Shown: positions 43,559-56,817, numbered from the stretch's first letter. The stretch: DNA of 64,000 bases from Isoetes taiwanensis (GCA_021234155.1 JAJEKV010000052.1:4195606-4259605); one strand, 5' to 3'. The notes: a model not told the origin generated them from the letters alone. Numbers and translations: made by a program.

Positions 43559-44110
43559 ACCAAATTTTGTGTGCACAACTTTGATCAAATGTAATACCAC
43601 CACCGCCCCTAAATCAGCATCTAGTTCTCATCCAAAACACCGCCTCCCCATCACTCTGAATCTACCTCTAAGGTGAATATCCGTCATTGTGTCAACCTTC
43701 ACCTTGCCAAATCATATATCATAGTATATGCCCAAGCCTTTTTCAAAGGCGATTATTTTGCTCCATAAGTATAGTGAAATTGACCTTATCCTTGGGGAGA
43801 AACCCACCCTTGCCTTCGGCTTTGCACGTGAAAACTCCATCGTAATATGACGATATTCCAACATATTCCACATCTACCGCAAGCTTCTCATTTGGATTAT
43901 AGAAATACAAAGTATACAACTTAGTGAAAGCAAGATAAGAATTGTAGTAATTTCAACGAACTCGTCTGTCTTCTTTGGGCTAAGATCATAGATTGATTAA
44001 GAGGAACTATTCCCCAACTATAATATTGCATTTTCTCTCTGATTCATGAGGGAAGGGCTGGCTTATAGTAGCAAAACATGGCAAGCAAAAGGAGCAATAT
44101 TGAAGCTAAA
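43559..44110 (-). pseudogene. LEA_2/NHL-type gene in duplication copy A (frame broken)
   Basis: Nucleotide match to the open LEA_2 frame of copy B at 46,791-47,357, but short deletions, mostly loss of the middle base of CNG, break the frame repeatedly. The deletions look like sequencing errors, so calling this a pseudogene is provisional. The TGA just before the membrane segment in copy B is present here too. Confidence 0.6.
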
Positions 44111-45365
44111 CCTAATCCCAAAATGGCAAAAATCCAAGCTACGATATTTCATCCAAACCTCGCGTCTTTTTGTCTTCCTCTTTGGCTGATTCTACTTGAC
44201 CACCTTCAAATCGACATATCTTTTAGTGTGCCACCGTTGTATGAAGTGATAGCTGCCCAATCCGTATTCTTTGCTTCGTTGCCAATCCGTATTGCTTGCC
44301 CTTCGCAGATCGGCCTTGCATGCCTAAATTGCGGATTCATTATTCCATTGCATTTTTCTCGCATACCTCACAACCCCATTTTTTTTCCTCGCATCGCCAT
44401 CACTCGTCATGCCACGCCCAAGCAGAGGATCCCTTTCTCGTCTTACTCCGTGACAGAATTATCCGCAAACAATATCCGAGTAACATACCTTGCGACCATA
44501 GGGCTAATCTGAGGTCAAGCATGCCCGCCATCGCCAATAGCCGACCGCTTGGGGTTTTGCGTAAAAATCCCTAGCAGCTTGCTTGTTGTTTGAGCCCTTG
44601 GAATGTGATCGAGCTTGGATAATAGATTGATCGGGGTGTATCGCACCAATTTTGGGTGAGGAAGCCGCAAGAATCTTTGCAAAAATTGCGGAATCAATTC
44701 CAAGTTTGAGGCTAAGAAATCTCGGAGCCACAATACATGCACCGGCCTAGTGCTTCCTGCTAGAAGAACGAGGTTCTCGAATAGTTTTGCTTCACCTAAA
44801 TGCAAGCATCCGAGGCTACCACTCGCGATTAAATTGGCCTGGCCCACTCTCTCTGTAAATGCAGTTTGAACAATTTTGGTACCCAAATCCATCGCCCGGA
44901 CCCTGCTTTTGCTCCTCCATGTAGCCCTAAACCGCCGAATGCCTACGTTGTTGCTTGTGCTTGTGCTTTGCTCGTCCGAGAAGCCCCTTTAGCCATGGAA
45001 TCGAGACGTCATGCTTCCTTCTCTTCGCCTATGATGCGACGATGCCGGACTTGCCGGAGCTGATCGCATGAGACCTCAATTCTTTCCATCGGCTTCGCAC
45101 CTGGTTTTTTAACCAAGCTCGGAACAAGAAAAAAGAGCAAAAACAAAACCCAATTCAAAATAAATGGATTCAAGCTCTACCTTTACATGTGGTTCCAAGA
45201 AGCCAGCGTGAGAGCAAAAAGGGGGACGACTCCGGCAAGGTCTTCAAAGTCTGGAAGAAGCATGCCCTCCCCCGGAGCAGGGTCAGCTTTGCTTCAAAGC
45301 AAAGGTTTCTGCCCTAACCCCATTTTTTTTACCACGTGTCAGCAGGAGCTTGTCTCAAATAAATA
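44111..45365. other. Upstream half of duplication copy A, error-prone sequence
   Basis: Corresponds to 47,358-48,620 of copy B. It includes the region similar to the frame MDLGTKIVQTAFTERAG of copy B, broken up by CNG-type deletions. No independent gene call is possible. Confidence 0.5.
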
Positions 45366-46790
45366 GCGAACGTTTCTCTTCCCCAACTCGTCTATACACG
45401 CTAGAACACGCTAGAACATGCATTATGGAAAGCTATTTCTATATGGGAAAATATTGTTGGTTTCTTTCTTCAAAAATAAATTAAATTTATTGTCAAATGC
45501 ATATGACTAGTAGTTAGAGTGTAGTTAGACAAAAATTTGAAATTGCTATATTTTAAGCCATTTCCCTTTTTTAGCGATTCCTTCACTTGTTGAGCATATA
45601 ATGTTCCATGCAAACACTAGGAACAACATCTACATTAGAAAATAATATCATTATTAGGTTTTGAACCATTTAACCATTACAATTTTTAAACCATTTATCT
45701 TGCACCAAATTCATTCAGTTGCTCAACAAATGCTTGATTTATAATACTTGATTTATGATCTCTTCTTCCTCTCTTTTTTTGGTGGTTGTTTGCCCATGAA
45801 GACGGATTGTGATTGGTTTATGCTACGTCAAGTTGAGAAATGAAACAATGAAAATTGTGAATGGTACAAATCATGAGCTAAAAATCTAGGTAAGCAGCAG
45901 AGTTTTACTACCACCAAATAAATTATGAAAATCAATTGCAACACAAGCCCTACATGTAGAGTCATGATCCCCTATGGTAGATATGCTTGGAAACATCCTT
46001 GAAAGTTGAAATGTATAATAGATAGTCAGCACAAAATTTTTGGTGTAGAACTTTTAAGAACTTAGATGGCAAATCTCATGCATTGCTTAGTTACAGTGCA
46101 TATTGCCAAAGTCGAAAAGATATATGAGCATATGTCAATATACATAAAGAAAGTGGCGGTATAGATAGAAGATAGCTACACAACAACGTTAACTTTAGTT
46201 AGTAACAAAATCATTCCGTTCGCAAAGAGTTTATTATTCGTCTATCTCTGTACAAAATGGAAAAATCTCTGGAAAAATCTCGGTGGCGCTGCCAAAGCCA
46301 CACGAGTAATACCATATATGGCATGGATGCCTCCACTTTTAAAGGAAAAAGCCACGCATGATGCCAAATCTCCAGACCTTTTCGAAGGATAAAGCCTCTT
46401 CCCACAATTACCTAATACTACACTTCATCAGAAGAAAAGGAATTAATATATAGGTATTCATCATTTCCGTTGAAAAACATTCATGATGACATAATACAAC
46501 ACAGGGAGCTACCTCGGTGTTTTAGCTTGGGCAAACATCTTCCACGGCTCCAACTTCCTAAGTAGAAACGTTCATCAACCTTGTTTTGAGGATAAAGAGT
46601 TAAAATCTATTGAACCAAGCTAGATCTCATCATCTCTTCAAGTTCAATCTGCTCTTTGTCCATTAGACCCTTGTAATTGGCTTTCATACAGTGTTTCATG
46701 CCAGAAGAGCTGATCAGCATTAGCGGCTCTCAAGAAGAAAAAAAGAATATGACAAACAACCAATGATTTGGCAAACTATATATACGTAAA

Positions 46791-47600
46791 TTAACCAGCT
46801 GCCTGTGCACAACTTTGATCAAATGTAATACCACCACCGGCCCTAAATCTGCATCTAGTTCTCATCCAAAACACTGGCCTCCCCATCACTCTGAATCTAC
46901 CTCTAAGGTGAATATCCGTCATTGTGTCAACCTTCAGCCTTGCCAAATCATATATCATAGTATATGCCCAAGCCTTTTTCAAAGGCAGATTATTTTGCTC
47001 CATAAGTATAGTGAAATTGACCTTATCCTTCGGGGGAGAAACCCACCCTTGCCTTTCGGCTTTGCCTGTGAAAACTCCACTGTAATATGATGATATTCCA
47101 ACATATTCCACATCTACTGCAAGCTTCTCATTTGGATTATAGAAATACAAAGTATACAACTTAGTGAAAGCAAGATAAGAATTGTAGTAATTTCCTGAAC
47201 CTGTCCGCTGCTGGGCTAAGATCATAGATTGATTAAGAGGAACTATTCCCCAACTATAATATTGCATTTTCTCTACAGTTACAGTAGGAAGGGATGGCTT
47301 ATAGTAGCAAAACATGGCAAGCAAAAGAAGCAATATTGAAGCTAAACCTAATCCCAAAATGGCAAAAATCCAAGCTACGATATTTCATCCAAACCTGCGT
47401 CTTTTGTCTTCCTCTTTGGCTAATTCTACTTGACCCTGCCTAAATCTGACATATCTTTTAGTGTGCCGCTGTTGTATGAAGTGATAGCTGCCCAATCCGT
47501 ATTGCTGCCCTTCGTGCCCAATCCGTATTGCTGCCCTTCGCAGATCGGCCTTGCATGCCGGAATTGCAGATTCATTATTCCATTGCATTTTTCTCTGCAT
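46791..47600 (-). CDS. LEA_2 / NDR1-HIN1-like membrane protein (copy B), in-frame TGA
   Basis: The open part (47,357-46,791, 188 codons) has a hydrophobic segment GLGLASILLLLLAMFCYY, then an LEA_2-type beta-sandwich: LYTLYFYNPNEKLAVDVEYV, ISSYYSGVFTGKAERQGWV and DIHLRGRFRVMGRPVFW, closing with Cys-containing RTRCRF. LEA_2/NHL proteins are single-pass membrane proteins of plants with stress or defence roles. Upstream in the same frame the sequence stays open to 47,600 (EEDKRRRFG) except for one TGA at 47,382 directly before NIVAWIFAILGLG. Both duplication copies share that TGA, so it predates the duplication or marks a splice I cannot define. The true start is uncertain. Confidence 0.6.
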
Positions 47601-48620
47601 ACCTCACAACCCCATTTTTTTTTCCTGCATACTGCCATCACTCGTCATGCCACAGCCAAGCAGAGGATCCCTTTCTCGTCTTACTCCGGCAGACAGGAAT
47701 TATCTGGCAAACAATATCTGAGTAACATACCTTGCAGCCATAGGGCTAATCTGAGGTCAAGCATGCCCGCCATCGCCAATAGCCAGACCGTTGGGGTTTT
47801 GCAGAAAAATCCCCTGCAGTTGCTTGTTGTTTGAGCCCTTGGAATGTGATCAGAGCTTGGATAATAGATTGATCAGGGTGTATCGCACCAATTTTGGGTG
47901 AGGAAGCTGCAAGAATCTTTGCAAAAAATTGCGCCGGAATCAATTCCAAGTTTACAGGGCTAAGAAATCTCGGGAGCCACAATACATGCACCAGCTAGTG
48001 CTTCCTGCTAGAAGAACAGGTTCTGAAATAGTTTTGCTTCACCTAAATGCAAGCATCTGAGGCTACCAGCTCCGTGATTAAATTGGCCTGGCCCAGCTCT
48101 CTCTGTAAATGCAGTTTGAACAATTTTGGTACCCAAATCCATCGCCCAGACCCCTGTTTTTGCTCCTCCATGTAGCCCTAAAACTGTCGGAATGCCTACG
48201 CTGTTGCTTGTGCTTGCTGTTCCGGCAGAAAGCCCCTTTAGCCATGGAATCAGAGACGTCATGCTTCCTTCTACTGGCCTATGATGCGACGATGCCGGAC
48301 TTGCCGGAGCTGATGCGCAGACCTCAATTCTTTCCACTGGCTTCGCACCCTGGTTTTTTTAACCAAGCTCAGAACAAGAAAACAGAGCAAAAAACAAAAC
48401 CCAATTCAAAATAAATGGATTCAAGCTCTACCTTTCTGTATGTGGTTCCGCAGCAGCAGCAGAGCACGAAACAGGGGACGACTCCGGCAAGGTCTTCAAA
48501 GTCTGGAAGAAGCATGCCCTCCCCCGGAGCAGGGTCAGCTTTGCTTCGAAGCAGAGGTTTCTGCCCTAACCCCCATTTTTTTTACCACGTGTCAGCAGGA
48601 GCTTGTCTCAAATAAATAGC
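47601..48620 (-). other. Upstream of LEA_2-like gene, possible exon at 48,337-48,008
   Basis: An open frame on - (48,337-48,008) reads MERIEVCASAPASPASS...AMDLGTKIVQTAFTERAG and is conserved, with errors, in copy A; it might be a 5' exon or a separate small gene. No motif was recognised. Confidence 0.3.
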
Positions 48621-49060
48621 ATCAAATAAATAGGAAAAGTTTGGAAAATTGTCACTGCTTTATATATGAATGATATAAGGCTTTTTGGGTTGCCCCTAGG
48701 GGGGCAAACCTTGATCCATATGGGTTTTCGGCATATTCCTTGGATATCCTGGTATATGCTTCAGATATTCCAAAAACTGCTCCGAACCCACTAGCGCCCT
48801 TAAGCTGTCGGTCACCCTCGTTGATGTGCGAGACTTTTTTTGCTTCTCTTCCTACTGGTGACCGGAACAGCTGTAGTAGGCTAGATGGCTTCCAGATCTG
48901 CTGGTTTGACGAAGTTTGAAGGCTCTGACTAGAAGCTCCTTGCCTCGACTATGAATTCAAGGCGCTAACTTCCAAATTCAGGCCCAACGATTCCCGGAAA
49001 CAGGGGCATCCCACAGGTAAGAACCCAAAAACCTAAATCAGTTTTGTCTTCTGAAATTCC
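48621..49060. other. No supported gene
   Basis: Non-coding sequence between the duplication and the truncated RSH-like gene; nothing recognised. Confidence 0.5.
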
Positions 49061-52000
49061 TCATCCCATGGAAGCTGGAAGTTCTATTTCATCTGTTTTT
49101 AGCTCTAGCTGCAAATTAGAAGAGCAAAGCCTAGCAAAGCCGTAAGAGAAAGTCTTCACCTTATTATTTAAGCGGGCTATCGTTAATGCTTCTGTTTGAT
49201 GTCCAGATTTGCTGTTTGCATTTGCAATACCCTCATCATAAATTTCTTTCCCCTCGTTGACCATCATCACCACCTCTTGATATTCCTCAATCTCTTCATT
49301 GGTAAGTTCCAATGGCTGAATAAATGTTGGTAGTAAACGCTTAAATTGATCTTGCTACAAATCATTTAGTCTTCAATGGCATCTCCATTTATGAAAGAAA
49401 GATATATGCTTAAAATGACATTTTACCTTATGATAAATGCCATCACTGCAGAGAACATATCTTTCCAGGCAGGAGCTCCAATCCCCATGACCAGGGGAAA
49501 ACCACCATTTCTTAGATACCTAAAGATAAAGTCCAGTATAAACAAAAGAAAAATACCATATCTTCATGAGACTCTGGGTTGTACCTTATTATACAACTTT
49601 GCATATGCTACCCATTGACCTCTCTGATTTCCTGATCGACCTGCAGCAATTGCTTCTTTTGCCTGAAGGGCAAAGCTTACTGCTCCTAGAAGCTCCTTAC
49701 CACCCTCATCTATTCTGCATTAGAGAAGACAGTAAATAGCATGCAGTCAATCTTATTGTACGCAAAGAATCACCTCATTATGACAGCTGCTAGCAGACGT
49801 TCTCCTTCAACTCTAAGAGCTGGATGCCCCAATTGTAATTGCCTAGGGAAGAACCCCTTATCAGTGCTTAGATTACTGACGCCTTCCAGCATGTTGACCC
49901 GATTGTTGTTTATTTGGCCATTTTTTCTGCTGGAAATGACAGTATCACTGGAAGCAGATGGTAAATTGACACTCTCCTTGTACAGCCAATGTGCTGCATG
50001 CCCATACTCGGCATATTTGTGCATGCTCTGCATGTAATCTTAGATTTAATAAAGCAGAACACGAAGATGCACTTGTAGAATATAATTCAAAGTAGACCTT
50101 CGTTCTGATTTGTACCTCTAATGGTGCCCCATCCGGACCCCTGACGGCTATATGAAGTGCAGGTGACTACATATAAATGAAAAATTTTCATTTGACAGCA
50201 AGCTATTCCACAACAAAGAAACATATCGCTCCCCACCATTGAAATAACATGGTGCACTGTACAACGCCTTTATAATAATGCAGAAATGCAGATAGAATAC
50301 CCACGTAAAGCATCCACAATCATACCTGGTAGCCACTTGACTTAGGATTAAGAATATAGTCATCAAATTCTCCATTGATTGGCGTCCAGAGCCTGAAAAG
50401 TTTTCAATTTTCCCGTTACTTTTATTACCTTATCATTAATGCCAAACACGCTAAAATGGACAAACCATGCATTTGAATAGATGTTTTGCGTCATCCTAAA
50501 ATTCGTTGTTATTTATGAGAATGCAGGATCCGAATTTCACAAAATGCAGGCAGACTATGTGCCAACGTGAACTTAAACTGCAAGGCACAAGATCTTGGTG
50601 AAATAATGCAAGGAAAACAAGAGCCGTCCAGACTTTAGTAAACTCTGAGCCGGCCTGTTTGCAACAATCTCATCATAAAGCGCACTTTTCTGCATTTTGC
50701 CCATGCATGTTCTAGTTCCTGTGCAATCATACACCACAGCCTGTATCCTGTGAATGATAATGGCCTTCCATACCATGTGGAAAAACCGGCAAACATTTTA
50801 ATAATACGGCGTCACTGATCTCACAACCAATTAGCCACTACCAGCCCTATGAATTACTCAGTGTGCACTTCCTCTTTACTTACATAATTTGGAGCAAATT
50901 CGTTTGCCTAGACCACATTTTAATAGAATGACTTACTCAAGTTGTCCCTTATCCTTGAGTGCTAATCTTCTACTTGACCTTTATCATAAATGCGGCATGG
51001 ACGTGATGGCAACATTTGCATAGACCACATTTAATAGAATGGATTTCTCAAATTGTCTGTCATCCTTGGGTACTAGTCTTCTACTTGACGTTTACCGTAA
51101 ATGCAGCAGGATTTGCTCTTAGATGAAGAAACTTGAAACTTACAACATGGACCTGGTGGCAGCTGCCAGTCATGTCAAACCAGATACCAAAAGCAGCCAA
51201 TGCCAAATGGGTGACTCAGATGATGCAGCTGTTCATTTTCACACACTCGGTTTGTTTATGAAATAAGAGGATGTTCGAACTGGAAAACTGAAGCAATGTT
51301 CATAATTTCCTGATTAGCGTCAGAGAAAGAGCTATAAAGAGAACTAAGAAAGATGTTCAGTCTCCTTTAGTCCAGTAAATATGGTAGTCAAGAAATCGAG
51401 CTAAGACTATTCTAGTAAAAAATTTGAACTCTTTTAAGAGAGTTGAGTTTACCAAGCTGCATTTCTTCCTTCCTTTATACCTAACTTCCAGATAATGCAC
51501 ATACCTATGAATAATGCTAAGAAGGAAATAGCATCCCTCTATTGCAGCTGCTTGCAGCCTCCCCTCTCCATCCCCAACAATCACACGCAATTCACGGGCA
51601 TCATAAACTTGGCCGAGATCAACTCCTTTCCTCAACATCTGAAAACCAAAGTGTCATGGGAGGAGCCAACTAATTTGCTTTACAAAACAGGACAGCTGAC
51701 TATCAAAAGAATCCTACATGGTGGTTTGGCAGTTTCTTCTGCTATTTATGAACTTACCCATGTTGCATGCTTGTGAATACATATTTAGAAGTGCTGCAGA
51801 CACCATGAAATAAACTTTATACGAGCATCCCTTGGCTACATTCTAACATGCTTAAATCACATTGCAATATATGATGTATAGACTTTTTAGACGACCAGAA
51901 AGAGCTACTTCGGTTCCTAGAATATACCTGGGCAGACAACCAATGCAGAGCGGTCATAATATGGTTAGAAACTGAACCTTAGCAATAAAAGAACCTATGA

Positions 52001-52520
52001 GAAACGTATAAAGAATTGATACAATCTGCTGATTTCTCATTATTGCTATGTACAAGACACTTTCAAGTATAAATAAATGGTTAAAAAAATTGCTGATGAG
52101 AATTTATTTCAAAATAATGACCAGTGTGAGCATACTGCTCGGAGGGTTTCATCGCACATGCATTTGTGTATCTAAGAATAGCAGCACCTGTTTTTGGTGA
52201 TAAGCACCCAGGAATGGTAGAATTTCAGCTTACTTAACACAGCATTCTCAAGATGTAATAGATAAAGTCCATGTATAAGAATCACATGCTAGCTCAATAA
52301 CAACAAAAAGTTGGAGCAAGTGAAGCAAACATTACGATGTTGATATCACTAGTTCTTTGTACAAAACATCCTCATAAATCCCCATGGCTTTAAGTATAGT
52401 CTCTTCCTCTTGTAATACACTTGTCATGTTCTTCAAGTTCTGATTGACAGATTGCAACCTTTGCATCCTCGTCCTCCGGTCTGATTGCATATCAAATGGT
52501 ATTACAGTCTCTATGAGCTC
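49061..52520 (-). pseudogene. RelA/SpoT homologue (RSH1 type), truncated at both ends
   Basis: At least eight exons on - with clean GT-AG borders: 52,520-52,336 (ELIETVIPFD, KELVISTS), 51,638-51,505 (VYDARELRVIVGDGEG), 50,392-50,326 (LWTPINGEFDDYILNPKSSG), 50,166-50,098 (LHIAVRGPDGAPLEVQIRT), 50,027-49,774 (MHKYAEYGHAAHWLYKES), 49,714-49,585 (IDEGGKELLGAVSF), 49,519-49,427 and 49,315-49,160. A short last exon may end at the TGA at 49,061. The (p)ppGpp synthetase domain is largely present, including DYI.NPK.SGY and EVQIRT. The N-terminal HD hydrolase domain and plastid transit peptide, one expected exon between the first two, and the C-terminal TGS/ACT parts are not seen. The intact family makes and degrades (p)ppGpp in plastids. 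Truncation suggests a gene fragment, though the exons themselves are open. Confidence 0.85.
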
Positions 52521-54380
52521 CTGTGGATAGCCCAGCGAGTCATTTTTGTTTAGTCAAAGAATTGCATGTCAAGAACAATATAGAGAATCCCTGACAAAAA
52601 GAGTAAATGTAAGTAGGCTGCATCTTTTATCTAGGAAGACTTGGAGACTTGCTGTTGCATACTGTACCAGGCAGTCAGACTGCACCAGACTGCTGCGAAT
52701 AGTGATGGATGTTGAAATTTCTGTGTTAAGGTGCATGTTCATAACAAAATGGGTCTGATGCAGATGGATCTATTGCACATGTAATGAAGATGTTAATATT
52801 AGAAGCAAAGATGTGTGTAGATTTCCTGAATGCGAGTATGTGCATTTTTGCTATGAGATTGAATGTTGTCTAATTGTATGTGCATTTCTGCTAAGATCGA
52901 ATGTTGTCTAATTGTTGTGATAAAACAGGCGGCTCTGATTGAGTATGATGCTAGCAACTGAGGATGAGGCAATGGGATGGGTGCACGATCATTATGGAAT
53001 CCTGAAGGGCAATGGAATGGGTGCACAATCATTATGGAATCTTGAAGGTAGTAATGATACATCTATATAATGATTATAAATTGTTTCCAATTCCAGTATC
53101 AACATATAATCTTTGACTTTGTTCAAAAAACATTATACATAGAACAGTTCCAATAGTACTTAATCTAGAACTTTAATACCTCATAATGTCCCACAAGCCA
53201 TTGGAAGAAATTAGAAGAAAGGAACTGTTATGGCTGCATTAAGCTCCGCAGATCTCTTTGTTGGTGGAAACAATTTTTTGAACTGAAAATCAGATATAGA
53301 TCTTGTTACTTAATCTCAAGGGCCCAAAAGAAGTTTAGCCTAGTTACTATAAATAAATTATCGATAACTTGTGGTTTAAATTTAGAATATGAAAGCATAG
53401 TTTGTGCTGAGAATACAAAAAAATCAACAATGACTGAGCTCTTCTTGATGTAGAGTCTATAATGGAAAATTGGAGTAACTTGTGGTAAGTATGTATGGCC
53501 ATACAGTGTTAAAGAACATCGTCATTTAATCAATTCATGAGATCTCAGATTCGTTTGAGTCAAGCTGCATCCAAAGTGAATGGAGCAAAGGTTTAGGCCT
53601 ATTATATTATCTCTTCGGACCCTATGAAATAACTCAAGTCCATTAGCTTCAAGTTTTCAGTGTTTGCTCCAAACCCTCTAAGATAAAGTGCACATTGCAA
53701 GGAAAGCAAACTCCTTGTAGATTTGAGATATTGCAGGGTAAATGAAGATGCGGACTTACTGTTTCAGGAGCTCCAGGCGGTAACATTGAGAGCAACATTT
53801 CTCAAATGAGAGCTCTTTGTTCGAAAAGTGAACGCCCTTGCATGACACTCCACAAAGCCTTCATGTCCCTCTAATTGGCTATTTTTTTCTAAACAATACA
53901 AATTGGAGTGTCATGATTCTTTTTTCACTTTCCTTCTCAGAAAGAAAGAAGATGTTACGATCCTAGTTTGGCTGAACATCCATGTTGTATTATAGCTCTT
54001 ATATGTACTCGATGTTCATTCAAGCTTATAAGATTGATTATAAACATTATATAGGGACCCGTTAACTAATTCTCCATGCACAACCTTTTATATATCATGG
54101 TAAACAACTCCATATATAGTCACTAAGTAAGTGGCCATGTTCTATTTCAACATGCTTAGAATTTGATTTTCGAGGGTATTGCATCACTCCCTCTAACTAT
54201 AAACTAGAGATTGTGCAAGTGATTGCATCTTAAACTTAAGCTATAGGAATCCAACAACATATTTAGGCAATAAATTATGACTTAAGCACTCTCACATCAT
54301 ATTGATACCATTCTTACACCATACCAATGAAATTCTAGTTTAGCACTCTTGGTCATGGCCATCCACCGGTCCAAACTTAA
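52521..54380. other. No supported gene; 40-bp tandem duplication at 52,969-53,048
   Basis: The phrase GGCAATGGAATGGGTGCACAATCATTATGGAATC occurs twice in tandem with two differences. No RSH 5' exons were found here. The rest is AT-rich with no recognised feature. Confidence 0.5.
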
Positions 54381-54724
54381 TGTTAACCACCTAGTGGTTA
54401 ACATTGTGCATGCACATGTTAGGTGTCAGTGGTGGCAGACTGACACTTGGCATGATTAGGTTAACATAAGTGAGTGTAGGGATTAGATTTAGTTAGATGT
54501 ACGGCTCAGATTTGCGGTCTACACTATATTAGACCGGAGCCTCTTCAGATGTACTCAGGTTTGATCTCATATTTGGAGAGCCTCATTTGGCCACGTTCCC
54601 TTTCATTCTTTGTACATATTTTCTTGTCTTGTTCTTGTTTTGTGATCATGAGCATGGCGTACCTTGTAGCATCCCGCTCATATAGATCGCTGCCGCGGGT
54701 GCATGCCAAGAACTCAAACTAACA
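54381..54724 (+). repeat. 5' LTR of the LARD-like element
   Basis: 344 bp. An inverted repeat GTTAACCACC/GGTGGTTAAC-like (GTTAACCACCTAGTGGTTAAC) sits at the very start. Differences to the 3' LTR lie only at about 54,656-54,700, with CAG/CTG in the 3' LTR read as CG here. Confidence 0.92.
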
Positions 54725-55217
54725 CCGGGCGCCGTTATGCCGGGGTTAAACTTCGTGATTACCTTCTTGAGCCTTCTTTGTTTTGTCTTTGTTGTCTTTG
54801 TTGCTCTCATCTTAATCAGTTCTTGAATACTTCTTGTACACTACTCAACCCCCTTCAATCCCTTTATTTGGCCCAACCAGGTTGTTGAAATGGTCCGGGG
54901 TGGAGGCCCTTTTTTGTCAATCAATTCCTTAGCATTTACTTTGGTTATGAAAATCGTTTTCAAAAGCTCGCTTTTCATGCCGCAGCAAAAGCACGCTTTT
55001 CTGATCGGGGATTTCGAGTGGTGACAAAGATCCTCCTCTCTGCAAGATCTTCAGAAAAATCAACAGTTTGCTCCTCTTTTCTCTTCTATTTGCTGAAAAA
55101 TTGTCAAAATCTCATGATCTTTTTCATTATCCTCTCTGTTTTTCTCTCAGTTTTATCAGATTCGTGCTTTTGCACACTAAAAATATTCTCTATCATTTCT
55201 TCTTCAGTTTAATTACA

Positions 55218-56011
55218 GAGGGCCAGCACTGGGCTAGCCCCCTTTTATCCAGCCCACCATCGGTACCTGCATCATACTTTTGGTCAGTTCATCTGAAGCC
55301 CACAAAGGGATTATTTCGAGCATCACTCAGCTTGGTATCTGCATTAAATGTATCAGGAAAGATAGATAACACTTGGAGTTCAATCTCACTATTGCGTACC
55401 ATGATTAGGAGACTTTGGCTTCATGGCTTCGATCACCTTGGCATACATCTTATTATCTGTTTGTCCTGCAAGTATCTGCACCATGTAAATCGAGCAGCTT
55501 ATATCTATTAAGGCTGGCATAATCTATCTCTTCACGCTCTGTCTCGTCATGAAAACACAAAACACAGATTCAGTGCATCACGAAACCTCTTTGCCACCAG
55601 GGCTCCATTTTGTTACTTATTTTCAGAGGGCCAGCACCTGGACTAGCCCCCATTCATTTGCTCAAAGATAAGCAGGCTGCAGCCAAGTCTTCAAGCAAGC
55701 ATCAGGACGGTTTTCTGGTTCATCTGCAAAACAAGCCACTATTTTAATGAGTTCAGAAGCACAAACTTGACAATCTTTGAGGAGTACAGTCTTATGCAAC
55801 ATCCAATCACCGTTATTCTCTATTCATCTCTATATCCCGCAGAAGGCGGCACCATGCAACCATCGCCTCGTTTTTCAAGAAAACTTTATTCAAAATATCC
55901 CGGCCTGTTCCTATCCATGGTCGATCCAAATCCGGCACCATATTTTTTCAAACTCGGAGGGTTTGCTTCTATTACTTATTTTCAAGAGGGCCAGCCTTTC
56001 GGCTAGCCCCC
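55218..56011. repeat. Three copies of a GAGGGCCAGC...GCTAGCCCCC motif inside the LARD
   Basis: GAGGGCCAGCACTGGGCTAG plus CCCCC occurs at 55,218-55,242, with variants at 55,626-55,651 and 55,986-56,011. Each is preceded by a TTATTTTCA-like stretch in the last two. Copies can fold GGGCCAGC/GGGCTAGCCC. Spacing is 408 and 360 bp. Confidence 0.75.
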
Positions 56012-56817
56012 ATCCTCTGCTACGCCTCCATACACGACCACATTGTCTTCAAATCTTAAGTCTGTTATTCCGGGCTTCGCATCTACAAGATAAGTCGCCA
56101 GCTTCTTCAAAGATGTAAGCGAGACGAAGCACATCTAATGGGCCGCTCACATGACGAAGTTTTTCAACAATAAAACGGCCCGGCCCCCGGTCTTCGGCGA
56201 CTTTAAAATTTTTATTCAAGATCGCTCCGCTCGGCGCCAGAGAGCCGAAGTCGAATTTTATGCCCACCGAGGCACCGCTAACCAAAACCGGGTGAATTCA
56301 AAGACATAAGACAAAAAAATTTCAACACAAGAGATATCAGCAGCATGTGAACGGCTGCGGGGTTTAGGAGTTCAGCGCGGGGCAGCAGGGCTTCAGCCCC
56401 CGCAGAAAAGCTTGCCCATGTGATCGCTACATAAGCTGAAATCCAGTTACCAATGGGTATCCGGTTGCCATTCAGGATCGATTCACACCCACCGCCTTCT
56501 ATTTCCAGAAGAACCGGACTTTCAGCAAGTTTCTATTGCAGCGGCACCATATCCGGCCATTTCTATCTGCAGCAGGTTTGCCTTCATCTGATACAGCGCC
56601 ATCCTTGGGCAGAGCATTGATTAGGGTTATTTTGCAGCCCAACGGCTCAGATTGCCGCTCCTTTCTGCACTTTTAGGGTATCCTATATTCCTGCCGTGCC
56701 CTACTCACGTGTTGGGAAACCTTTGACCCACGCTCAATCACGCTCCACGCCACGGGCAATATATATTTTGCTGGCTGATAACCGCTCACGCCCACGCTAC
56801 GCTTTGTGCTCCAAATC

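Larger units (their letters stand above)
42143..45365. repeat. Tandem duplication, copy A (3.22 kb)
   Basis: Begins GCGAACGTTTCTCTTCCCC and matches 45,366-48,620 throughout. The first 1.3 kb is almost identical to copy B. From about 43,440 on, differences are dense and consist mostly of CAG or CTG in copy B appearing as CG in copy A. The unit carries an LEA_2-type gene on -. The junction shares ATAGCGAACG. Confidence 0.92.
45366..48620. repeat. Tandem duplication, copy B (3.25 kb)
   Basis: Second copy of the unit at 42,143-45,365. It ends in AAATAAATAGCATCAAATAAATAG and is followed by unrelated sequence. Its coding frames are more complete than those of copy A. Confidence 0.92.
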
